The notes under the pieces are model-generated. The model was given only the letters and a program-made list of their open reading frames with translations, did no database searches and was not told the DNA's origin. From positions 62,001-126,000 of the forward strand of contig CAXARO010001811.1 of assembly GCA_963971305.1 (NCBI GenBank): 64,000 bases of DNA, in the 5' to 3' direction. The position numbers were made by a program, and so were the translations under genes. Shown here piece after piece: positions 34,603 through 45,810 of the stretch. Source of the stretch: Arcuatula senhousia. Lineage: Eukaryota; Mollusca; Bivalvia; Mytilida; Mytilidae. The number at the start of each line of letters is the position of its first letter. The first letter of the stretch is position 1.

Positions 34603-35385
34603 CAGTCAGGGGACCAACTTGTACAAGTCAGAATGATCAGATTCAATCTTACTTGTACAAGTCAGATTAAACAAACTAGAGTTATCTTCTCCTTATTTTT
34701 AGAATTTTCAATTTGACTTCTACGAGTAGAATATACTAGAATGTCTTTTTATCAAAGTCTCTTATCTAGAGATATTCTTTATGATTAAATTCCTTTTTTA
34801 TATACTGAGAGCTATTTATAAATCTTAGAAAATAGTCATGGGTTTGTAATTTTGATTTTTGTTTTAATATCATTCTTACTTGTACAAGTCAGAATCAAAA
34901 TTTTACTGCCCTCCTTTGATAGTAAATTTCTCTACTTTGGCGGTCGTGAACACCTAGGTCTTTAATTATGCTTAAATCATTGAATAACAATTATTTATCT
35001 AGTATAAACCACATTGGTGTTCAAAACCGTGGATATAAATGACAGACTTAGATAATTAGCTATGAAATTCTTTGATGATAATTGAAACTTTACAGTCAAT
35101 CTGTTTCCTATTTGCTCATGATTCTTTCATTCTAAATGCAGGATGTCATTGTTGACCTTGTGAAACAATTTGAATAAGATTTATTGGTTTTGAGAAATGT
35201 TATTTCAAAAACAATGGATATTGGAGCAAATTTAATAGAAACAATTCTTACCTGTACAAGTCGGATTCATTCTGACCCGTAGAAGTCAGAATTGGATCTG
35301 ACTCTACAGAGTAAGAAACCATAAATAAAATCTTACTGGTACAAGTAAGATCTATTCTGACTTGTACAAGTTGGTCCCCTGACTG
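34603..35385. mobile_element. Inverted-repeat MITE with repeated TTGTACAAGTCAGA motif
   Basis: Left end CAGTCAGGGGACCAACTTGT, right end its reverse complement, with ATATA on both sides (34598-34602, 35386-35390) as a likely 5-bp duplication. The motif CTTGTACAAGTCAGA, in either orientation and with variants, occurs several times at both ends and once inside. No coding frame. The opposite foldback arm lacks it. Confidence 0.8.
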
Positions 35386-36074
35386 ATATACAATGTATAT
35401 ATATCACTTAGATTTATAGAAAAAAAAGTCCATGCATTCTAGACCTTGTTTTACTTTTATATAAATAAAATACGGTCGAGTACTTTTCAAACTTCAGGTC
35501 AAGTACTTTTCAGAATTGGTAGAGTAATTTTCAGGCCTTTGTACAGGTCTAGCACAAGTCGAGAAAAAGGTTTAGTACAATTCAAGTACTTATAATCTGA
35601 CTAAGAATTAATTTGGTCGAGTAATTTTCAGAATGTGAGTAATAACTAGCAAAGCCGAGTACAAAAACATGGGCCATTTCAGACTTTTAGCAACTTGCAT
35701 TGTCTTGGTATGCAATTATTATTTCTATTAATAAAACATTTAAAAATGTTTTTACATAGTGTTGGAGAAAAAAGTATATGTCCCACTCCTTTCAATTTGA
35801 AAAAAAAACTTTGGCCCCACTTCTTTGAACGTTCAAAAAGTATTTGTCCCAATATCATTTGCTCCGGTCCCATGTTTTAATAAATTTTGACCGGTCCCAT
35901 ATTAACCGGTTACTTAACCCTTCTTCTCAAAATACTAAATAGGGAATAAGTATCGGGTTACTTATTCCCTATTCCTTTTTTGTCTTTTTGGTTACTTATT
36001 TCTTATTCGCGAAACAATAAATAGGGAAAAAGTAACGGGTTACTTATTCCATATTCTTTTTTTCTTTCTGGTTA

Positions 36075-37995
36075 CAGATGGGTGCACACATAACCTGTAC
36101 GGTAAGTTAACTTGAAAAGTAAACATAAAGTTAACGTAAAATTCACTTGTGACTGGTCAAGCGACAGGTTTGAGCAGACGCGCGACTGGTTCTAAGTTAA
36201 CTTTTAGAGGTTTGGCGCCATAAAACCTGGTTTAACCCACCATTTCGTTTGAAATGCCTGTACCAAGTCAGGACCATTGCGATCCACCAGTTCTCCGGTG
36301 TGGCTGATTCGTTTGTGTCGTTTTCTCTGGACTGTGAAGTTGGTCATTCAAGTTCGGTAGTTTTGTTATTTCCTTTATTTAAAAGCAGTCATAATTCCAT
36401 GTCTGCTTTTAAAAGCAGTCGTGTTCTTATGACAGGTCTGTCAAGTTAACTTCATGACAAGTCTGCTTTATAGACTGAATGTTAAAGCTTTCAGAACACA
36501 AAATTCATGTTCTACCACCGAAAACGTCTTCTAAATTAGTCTTTAAATGGAAAGTTCACAAAAAATGAAAAATTGTCATATGATTTCTAATGCATTATCT
36601 AATTATGCAATAACATTTAAACTTTTATATTTTATTTAATAAGCTGACAAAAATGGAATTTTATTTTTTATCTTTTGGTTTCTGTCATTTTAAATTACAC
36701 AAAACATCTGAATACCACAAAGTCTCCTTTTGACAAAGACCCACCATTTACCTAATTATTGAATTGCCAATATATAATATTTTTGTGTCATCTATGTTAT
36801 GGCATTTTAAATAAGTGATAGAAAATCCTTTTTAAAAATTAACAAAATTGAGTAATGCATTGATTAGTAATAATGATTTTTTGGTATAAAATTCAATTTA
36901 AATAAGTCATTTTTAATTATCTAAGTAATGTTGTGTTGTGATAATCTTGCATTTAAATCAAATGCTAGAATGAAAATAAAATGATCTAGTACATAAAACT
37001 TAGCTTTTGAATGTTTGTATATAGGTTTTGACACCTGTAGGTATTGATAATTAGAATATCCTGTTTAGTTCACCCCAAGTCAGCTGTGACTAATTACATT
37101 TATGTTTACCCAACCATTACACAGGTACCTGCTGAGAGACAATGACAATAAATTCACATTGATTAACACTTTTAGCAAACCCAGTGGGGGATTAGAAAAA
37201 GAATGACCTGTAATTTACATGATTATATCACAATTATTTTCAATGAAAAATGATGGCTTACATTTGAATACACAAATTATTTCTTAATAGTAAATAAAAA
37301 AAATATTTTTTTTAATTATATAATTTTTTAATTCTAATTAATTGATTATAAAGTTCAATCTAAAAGAAAAAGATAATAGATTGATAAATCGTTTTTAAAC
37401 GATTTTTATATAGAAAGTATTTGAAAATATTAAATGATCTTGTTGACTTTTGATTATTTTAATTATTTTGTTGGTTAATGGACGTACCACATGATCACTT
37501 AAACGTTTGAATTAATATGATTTTTTGCTACTCAGTAGAAATTCTGATTAACTGAAGTAGTCCCCTAATGTAGAGTAGGGGACTATTTCAAATAAATAAT
37601 CTCCTATATCTTTGTTATAAGTTAAGATATGAGTGAAAAAATTTGCACACTGTTATAAAACATTGTTCTGAACAATTTAAGACCATATGTCAAAAATCGT
37701 GAACTTACCCTTTAAATGTTATAAAGATTTTGTATTACAAATTGAACCATGGTTTAATTAAACTGAGTCTAGTTAGAGTGGACCTGTTAAAATGATTGTT
37801 CTTGTTAGAGCAGTCACGACTTTGTGACTGGTTATGACCAGTCATAAAAAAGCTGTCGCAAGTCTGCTTTGACCAGTCACGAGTTAACGCAAGTTAACTT
37901 GAATGTCTGCTATAGCAGACATGATCATACATGAAAAGCAGTCACAAAGTTAACTTTGTGATAACTTTTGTACAGGCTATGTGTGCACCCATCTG
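36075..37995. mobile_element. TA-target inverted-repeat element, copy C (1.9 kb)
   Basis: Starts CAGATGGGTGCACACATAAC and ends GTGTGCACCCATCTG, flanked by TA on each side. The other foldback arm (near 42.21 kb) shows the empty site CTGGTTACTTATT, which proves the boundaries. Subterminal AAGTTAACTT and GACTGGTC/GACCAGTC words are dense. The AT-rich middle has no transposase. A short unrelated insert lies near 36.25-36.37 kb. Confidence 0.88.
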
Positions 37996-38639
37996 TACTT
38001 ATTTCTTATTCTCGAAACACTCAACTTTTGCAAATGAAGTCACTGGTTTCTTCTTTCTCTTTACACATCTAAAAACAAAACTACATTTTTCCAAGTATAA
38101 GGTTTTGACCTTTAACACCTGATAGGCCTGACACTGTGTATTAGTTTAGCAGAGTATTTATCATGTTGATTAAGAGTTCTGGTGTACAATGTATGTGTAG
38201 AATTAGCCGCTTTTAAGACTACAGTTGTGCAGAGGTTATTTTGATTATGCAGAACACGTACATATTTTACAAATATATAAATACAATATTAAATATAGAT
38301 AATTATCGAAAAAATCTTAGCCTGATTTTATTTAATGATAGCTAAACGCAAATAATTATTTTGTAATGTATAAAAATTCATAAATTCAAGGGAAATAATC
38401 AATATTGTTATAGAATCAGTTGTTAACCAGAATATAATTCTTTTTTGTGATGGCCTTGGCCTTCGGCATCACTAAAGATAGTGCCGAAAATAAACTCTTA
38501 ATTATACGTTTTGAGTAGCAATAGCTTATCAAAATAACGCGGAAGCTGCAGAAATTAACCAACAACATATAATTTTACAAACTAAAACAACAAATAACGA
38601 GAAAAAATAAAATCTTTATTGATACATTCAGATAGAAAT

Positions 38640-40995
38640 TATGACATTTAAAAAAAGTAACTTCGGTATGGAAGTGAACCAATTTCTGGTTTGTACAAAA
38701 TCCTGGTCCAAAAAAGTGTAAATGAGGCTTATGAATAGTTTTGTGGTGTAAGTTCACTCCCATGTGGAAAAATCCACACGCTTTCAGTCCCAATGGAACT
38801 AGGCTAATTTAGAAGTAGGGTCCATGTGGTCCATAACCAATATAGTCAATATCCCTACCAATTACCGGAAATTGGTAGGAATATTGAGAACATAGGTTTT
38901 GGTCCTCATGGACCCTACTTTAAAATCAGCCCAGTCCCATTAGGACTGAAAACATGGGGATTTTTCCACAAGGGGAGAACCTATACCACTAATCTTAAGC
39001 TTCATGTACACTTACTTTAGACCCGGATTTCGTAAAACCCGAAATTGGTAAGGATATTGACTGTATAGGTTATGGACCTGATGGACCCTACTTCAAAATC
39101 GGCAATTCTTATTGGGACTGAAAGCATAGGGATTTTTCCACAGGGGGGTATATACCATTAAGCTGCATTTACACTTATTTTGGATCCAGATTTCGGACAA
39201 ACCGGTAATTGGTAGGGATATTAAGTACATAGGTTATGGACCTCATGGACCCTACTTCAAAATCGGCCCAGTCTTATTGTAACTGAAAGCATTGGGATTT
39301 TTGCACAGGGGGATATACCACTAAGCTTCATTTACACTTATTTTGGATCCAGATTTCGCACCAACCGGAAAGTTGTAGAGATGTTGAGTACATAGGTTAT
39401 GGTCCTCATTGACTTTATTTCAAATTCAGCCATGTCCCCTTGGGACTGAAAGCATTACGATTTTTCCACAGGGGGGGACCTATACAACTAATCTTTAGCA
39501 TCATGTACACTTTCTTTTGACCCGGATTTCGTACAAACCCGAAATTGGTAGAGATATTGACTGTATAGGTTATGGACCTCATGGACCCTACTTTAAAAAT
39601 GGCCCAGTCTTATTGGGACTGAAAGCATGGGGATTTTTCCTCAGAGGGGGACATATACCACTAAGCTGCATTTACACTTATGTTTGACCCGGATTTCGTA
39701 CAAACCCGAAATTGGAAGGGATATTGACTGTATAGGTTATGGATCTCATGGACCCTGCTTCAAAATCGGCCCAGTCTTATTGTGACTGAAAGCATTGGGG
39801 TTTTTGCAGAGGGGGGGGGATATACCACTAAGCTTCATTTACACTTATTTTGGATCCAGATTTCGGACAAACCGGAAAGTTGTAGAGATGTTGAGTACAT
39901 AGGTTATGGTCCTCATTGACTTTACTTCAAATTCAGCCAAGTTGCATTTACACTTATTTTGGACCCGGATTTAGAACAAACCAGAAACTGGTATGGATAT
40001 TGGGTTAATAGTTTATGGTCCTCATAGACCCTACTTATAAATCAGCCCAGTCCCATTTGGACTGAAAGCATGGGGATTTTTCCACAAAGGGGGGGCATAT
40101 ACCACTAAGCTGCATTTACACTTATTTTGGACCCGGATTTCGGATATACCGAAAATACGTAGGGATTTTGAGTACATAGGTTATGGCCCTCATGAACCCT
40201 ACTTCAAAATCGGCCCAGTCTTATTGGGACTAAAAGCATGGGGATTTTTCAACATGTGGAGAACCTATACCAATGTCTTAAGCTTCATTTACAGTTTTTT
40301 ACCCGGATTTCGTACAAACCCGAAATTGGTAGAGATATTGACTGTATAGGTTATGGACCTCATGGAACCAACTTCAAAATTGACCTAATCTTATTGGGAC
40401 TGAAAGCATGGGGATTTATCCAAAGAGGTGAAGCATATACCTCTATAAGCTGCATTTACACTTATTTTTGCCCCGGATTTCGGACAAACCGAAAATTGGT
40501 AGGGATATTGAGTACATAGGTTATTGTCATCATGGACCCTACTTCAAAATCGGTCCAGTCTAATTGGGACTGAAAGCATGGGAATTTTTCCATAGGGGGA
40601 TATACCTCTATGCTTCATTTACACTTATTTTGGACCCGGATTTCATACTAACACGAAATTGGTAGGGATATTGACTGTATAGGTTATGGACCTCATGGAC
40701 CCTACTTCAAAATTGACCCAATCGTATTGGGACTGAAAGCATTGGGATTAGAGAGAGAACCTATACCCCTAATCTTAAGCTTCATTTACACTTATTTGGA
40801 ACCCGGATTTTTATAAACCCGAATTTGGTAAGGATATTGACTGTATAAGTTATGGACCTCATGGACCCTACTTCAAAATCGGTCCAGTCTTATTGGGACT
40901 GAAAGCATGGGGATTTTTCCACAGGGGGAAAACATATACCACAAACCTATTGATAAGCTGCATTCACAGTTATTTTGGACCCGAATTTCGTACAA
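38640..40995. repeat. 167-bp satellite in the foldback loop, first unit inverted
   Basis: ACCCGGATTTCG or a close variant recurs at 39021, 39184, 39347, 39520, 39687, 39854, 39963, 40131, 40301, 40471, 40634, 40801 and 40980, mostly 163-173 bp apart. Each unit has AATTGGTAGGGATATTGA, TAGGTTATGGACCTCATGG, ACCCTACTTCAAAATCGG, GGGACTGAAAGCATGGGG and TTTACACTTATTTTGG. The unit at about 38.66-38.87 kb is reversed and meets the array head to head. Short frames inside are repeat artefacts. Confidence 0.93.
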
Positions 40996-41396
40996 AACTT
41001 CCACAACGAAGTTGTTTTTTTTAATGTCATAATTTTTATCTGATTATTTAAATTTTTCACGTTATTTGTTGTTTAAATTTGTAAAATTATATGTTGTTTG
41101 GGTGGTTTCTGCAGCTTTGGCGTAATTTTGATATGCTAATGCTACTAAAAAAACGTATAGTTGAGGGTTTATTTTTCGCACTATCTTTAAGGATGCCGAA
41201 TGCCAAGGCCATCACAAAAAAATTATGTTCTGTTTAACAAATGTTTCTATAACCATATTGATTATTTCCCTTGATTTTTTGTTATACTTAACAAAATAAT
41301 TATCTGCGTTTAGCTATCATTAAATAAAATTAGGATAGGATTTTTTCGATAATTATCTATATTTAATATTGTATTTATATATTTGTAAAATATGTA

Positions 41397-41957
41397 CAGA
41401 TGGGTGCAAACATAACCTGTACGAAGGTTAACATAAAGTTAACTTTGTGACTGCTTTCCATGTCTCTATGGCTATAGCAGACATTCAAGTTTACTAGCGT
41501 TTACTAATGACTGGTCGAAGCAGACTTGCGACAGCTTTTCTATGACTGGTCATAACCGGTCACAAAGTCGTGACTGCTCTAACCAGACCAGTCATTTTAA
41601 CATGTCAGCTTTAACCGGACTCTGTTGAATAAACGACTGTTGAATTTGTATTTAATGAAACTTTTTAAAACATTTGAAAATAATTTCGACAACAATTTAG
41701 ATGGTACGACATGAACGTTTTACTATAAAAGCTTTAAAATTCAGTATAAAAAGCAGACTTGTCACGAAGTTAATCTACCAGACCTGCCAAAAGAATGCGA
41801 CTGTTTTTAAAAGCAGACATATGATTATGATTGATTTTCAAGTTAACTTGTAACCAGTCGCTGGTCTGCTCAAAGCAGACGCATGACCAGTCATAAGTAA
41901 ACTTTATGTCTGCTTTTCAAGTTAACTTACCGTACAGGTTATGTGTGCACCCATCTG
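41397..41957. mobile_element. TA-target inverted-repeat element, copy D (0.56 kb)
   Basis: Starts CAGATGGGTGCAAACATAAC and ends GTGTGCACCCATCTG with TA on both sides. The left foldback arm near 38.26 kb gives the empty site CAGAACACGTACATATTTT. It is close to copy B in size and content. Its internal AAGCAGAC, GACTGGTC and AAGTTAAC words mirror one another. Confidence 0.88.
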
Positions 41958-43244
41958 TACGTGTTCTGCGTGATCAAAACAACCTATGCACCATTTTCAG
42001 TCATAAAAGCGGCTTATTCTACACATACATTGTGCACCAGAACTTTTAATCAACACGATCAATTCTGTGCTTAACAAATGCACAGTGTCAGACCTATCCG
42101 TTGTTAAAGGTCAAAGCGATATACTTTGAAATATGTAGTTTTGCTTTTCATATGTGTGAAGAGAAAGAATAACAAGTCACTTCATTTGCAAATGTTTCGA
42201 GAATAAGAAATAAGTAACCAGAAAAAAAAGAATATGGAATAAGTAACCCGTTACTTTTTCCCTATTAATTGTTTCGAAAAAAAAATAAGTAACCAGAAAG
42301 AAAAAAAAGGAAAAGGGAATAGATAACCCGTTACGTATTCCCTATTTGGTGTTTTGAGTATAAGGAATAAGTGACCAGTTACTTATTCCTTATTCAAATA
42401 GGGAATAAGGAATAGAGAATAAGTAACCAACTTGACGCTTCCCTTTGTAGAGATTAATAAGCTAAACATTAAAGCAAGCAACAGCTTTTCTCTTTCAGCA
42501 ATAGTTTTCATTTTGTAGGCCAAAAACGTACAAAATGTTATTTTAAGTGCCGTCTGACAACTTTGACTCTACAGAGACTATGGTTAAGAGCTAATTAAAT
42601 GGAACATCTAGGCAAGTAACCACTTTTCTTTATCTGCTATAGTTTTCAATATATAAGCCAAAAACATGAAAACATTTAGGGGCTGTTATCCCTATAAAGG
42701 ATTATCTGACAATTTCAGCCCTATGAATGATTTTGTAGAGCTAAATAAGCTGAACGTTTACGCAAGCAACAAATTTTCTCTATCTGCAATAGCTTTCATA
42801 CTAAAGACCCAAAACACTATTTTTCACCTTTAAGAGGATGTAACACCTATAAAGGGTCATCTGACAACTTCAACCCTATAAATGCTTTTGTAGAGCTAAA
42901 TAAGTTGAACATTTTAGCAAGCGACAGATTTTCTATATCTGCAATAGCTTTCATTCTATTGGCCAAAAACAATATTTTTCACCTTTAGGGTATGTAACCC
43001 TTATAAGGGGTCATCTGACAACTTCGACCCTATGGAGAATCTATTAAAGAGCTAAATGAGCTGAACATTTAAGCAACCAACAACTTTTCTTCATCTGCTA
43101 TAGTTTTCATTCTATAGGCCAAAAACACTATTTTTCGACTTTTAGGGGCTGTAACACTTATCAGGGGTAATCTGACATCTTCGACCCTATGGAGACTTTT
43201 GTAGAGCTAAATGAGGTGAACATTTAAGCAAGCAAAAGCTTCTC

Positions 43245-43877
43245 TATGGAAGAAGCAGAGGTACCAATGGGGTATCCGAATGTCAAAGGTCCGAAAGGGC
43301 AGAGACAAAACCAGTAAACACGAACAAGAACGGGACAGAAACAGACAAGATGTAAAACATGGAAACACAAAATAACTGAATATCAATCAACAACGCAAAC
43401 TCCAGTCGAAACAAGAGTGAACATAGGTGCTCCGGAAGAGTAAGCAGTTCCTGCTTGCTATAGCACACCTGTCGCGTTGCCAATAGTCCATTTAGCGTGT
43501 CAAATCCGATAAAGGAAGACAAAACAACACCCTATGACAAACCAACATCTGCACTCATCTGAGCGATCGAAATCCCATATTTGTCTGTAAGTGTATGATG
43601 TCTTCCGTAAAATTTCTTGAGTGAAGACAGCAACCGAGGAGCAACATAATTTTTGCGTCAGACGTGTTGCTCTGCTAAGGAAGTCGATGTAAGTCCCGCG
43701 CGCTCTGGAGTAATGAATCAATTGAGATACGTAACTTCAATAAGCTGGAGCGGACGGAATGTTGCTACACAAGAAGGGAAAGTTGACGATGGGAAAGTTG
43801 AAGTCATCACGTTTGTCATAGAGCCTTGTTGAAAGTCTTCCTTGAGAGTCAATTTCGAGATGTAGATCTAAATATGA
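43245..43877 (-). pseudogene. YIDD-type RT element, 3' part, in the right foldback arm
   Basis: Tail (AAGCAGAGGTACCAATGGGG), 3' UTR and the last 120 or so RT codons, with frameshifts; readable pieces are VAPRLLSSLKKFYGRHH and DKYGIS. It interrupts a foldback subrepeat between CTTCTCTAT and ATCTGCAATAG, so it inserted after the arm formed. Confidence 0.8.
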
Positions 43878-44494
43878 TATATATCTGCAATAGTTTTCAT
43901 TCTATAGGCCAATAACATGAAAAATGCTATTTTTCACCTTTAGGGAGCCGTAACTCCTTTAGGGGGTCATTTAAAAACTTCGACTCAAAAGATACTTTTG
44001 AAGAGCTTTTGATGCTGTAGCATTAACGTGGCATCAGGTTTCATCTATTCCTAATACTTTTTTATTTAAAAGCCAAAAACAGTAGTCTGACCACCGGGTC
44101 TATTTTAAGTAATGGCGACCACGTTGTTTGGGTGGCAGTTACCATTTGTGCAATCTTGGTAGAGGACATCCGATAGGTGAAGTGTGCAAATTTTCAGTCG
44201 TTCAGGAGAAGATTTTCAAAGAAAAGTTAATGAAGACTACGACGACAGATTACGACTCAGGCTACTTTTGTATCGTGTTTTTGTATGGTGCGTGTTCGTA
44301 TTTATGATGATTTCAATTTTACTTTTTTTTTCCAAACTGTTCTGACCTACGACATTAGTAAACCATTAGTACATGTAAATCTTTGCTTCTTTCTTTAACC
44401 TTTATTCTATAGTTCTCATGTACATGTATGAGTCAGAAAATGTTTAGAAATCATATTACCATAAACGGTATACATTTCACAGATTCATATTTAC

Positions 44495-44599
44495 CAAGTC
44501 CTGTGTCAAGCTTTTTGAAAGTTGTGGCTGTCCTTGATTCTGGACCATCTTTTTGTTCACCTTTGAATTTCCTGGTTGAACCTCTGAAAGAATCTCTAC
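44495..44599 (-). CDS. Linker exon 1 of the CARD gene
   Basis: Thirty-five codons, phase 1 both ends, acceptor aaagacag and donor CTTG/gtaaat. It reads (G)RDSFRGSTRKFKGEQKDG, then PESRTATTFKKLDTGL(G). It is basic and polar. The GR start and gtaaatat donor context are shared with linker exons 2 and 3. This is the most upstream exon recognised; earlier exons are expected beyond it. Confidence 0.5.
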
Positions 44600-45439
44600 C
44601 TGTCTTTTTCATTTTCTCTCTTTACTCTCTGCTGTATCCTAAACAAACAATCTATTAATTAAAAGTAAAAACAGTAAAGCAATTACCGAAAAACAAATAA
44701 ATAGAATAGATTTATTAATTAATTGTAATTGAATAAGGTCGTCAACTATTAAGAAAATACACCAACAAAACGTTAATAGATTCAAATTTTGATCTAACAA
44801 CAGAGATTATTCAAGCGAAAATATACTTTTAAACACAATTAAAATGACACTATTTGTACCCGGTGAATCTTAATAGTAATTGTAATAATAAAGGAGTCCA
44901 ACAGAGACTTTCTTATCAGTTTATAAAAAAGTTATAAATGGGTAAAACATGCTATATGACCTATCTTGAAATTGTTTACATTATTGTTCTAGTTTTTTTA
45001 TGTTTATACGAACGCAGATGTTGGTCTGACTACAAAACTTTCAGCAAATAGTAATGAATCAACAGTACACCAAAAGACCGTCCATGACTTCAAATAGCTT
45101 AAAGCAATGTACGAATTTATTACATATTTAATCAAAATTCGAGATTTAAATAATTTTAAATTGATAAGTTATAGAGGTTGTAACACGTTACAATTTTGTA
45201 CATGTTGCAACATTTACAAATAAAACATACAAGTTGCACTCTGTGCACCTATTGATTTTTTTTAAAAGAAATTTGATTTAACTTTTAAACAAGGTTAATA
45301 ATGACAGTAATTTACGTAATGTGAATTTTCTATTTAAGTGTATTCGGCAGGTTAGGCAAGCCCATTGGATTCAATTATATTACGCATGAAAGAAATATTT
45401 AGAAGTTGCGTTAATTACCATGCAGATTGTAGCTAAAGT
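44600..45439. other. AT-rich, no feature recognised
   Basis: Upstream of linker exon 1 no further exon of the same type (phase 1, gtaaat donor) could be seen. Confidence 0.4.
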
Positions 45440-45810
45440 ATATGAGCGTAATAACAGTAAGAGCATTAGATATTCGTAGACATATATGGGATTTTTATCT
45501 CTCAAATGAGTGCATATATTGGTTTGTCGTATAAAATTTGTGTTGCCTACCTTTACCGGATTTGACACACTGAATTGGAAAGCAGGAACACGACAGGTGT
45601 CATAAAGCAGACAGGAACCGCTTCTCTTCCGGATCACTTGAGTTCACTCTTGTTATGACTTGAATTCGCGGTGTTAATTTCCGTTCGGTTGATTTTTTTG
45701 TTTTGTGTTTGTTCGTGCTGTTCTTGTTGGTGTTTACCGGATTCGTCATTGCCCTTTCGGACTTACGACAAACGAATTCACCATTGGTGCATCTTTGCTT
45801 TTTAGGAGTG
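45440..45810 (+). pseudogene. YIDD-type RT element, 3' UTR copy
   Basis: CATATATGGGATTTTTATCT, then GTGCATATATTGGTTTGTCG, TTACCGGATTTGACACACTG, GAGTTCACTCTTGTTATGAC and CCCTTTCGGACTTACGAC match the 15.77-16.06 kb copy. Confidence 0.75.

Larger units (their letters stand above)
33776..44270. mobile_element. Large foldback (palindromic) element
   Basis: The left arm runs from about 33.78 kb (TTAGCTCACCTGGCCGAAGG, itself a hairpin) to 38.66 kb; the right arm from about 41.00 to 44.27 kb is its reverse complement with insertions removed. Paired blocks include GGCCTTGGC...GCATC at 38.45 and 41.21 kb, TAGCTAAACGCA and TGCGTTTAGCTA at 38.34 and 41.30 kb, the GGGTTACTTATTCC blocks at 36.0 and 42.25 kb, and tandem units of about 150 bp at 34.1-34.5 and 42.4-44.0 kb. 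The loop is a 167-bp satellite. Long inverted arms made of subrepeats around a loop are the design of foldback elements. No protein is encoded. It lies in the intron between linker exons 1 and 2. Confidence 0.7.
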
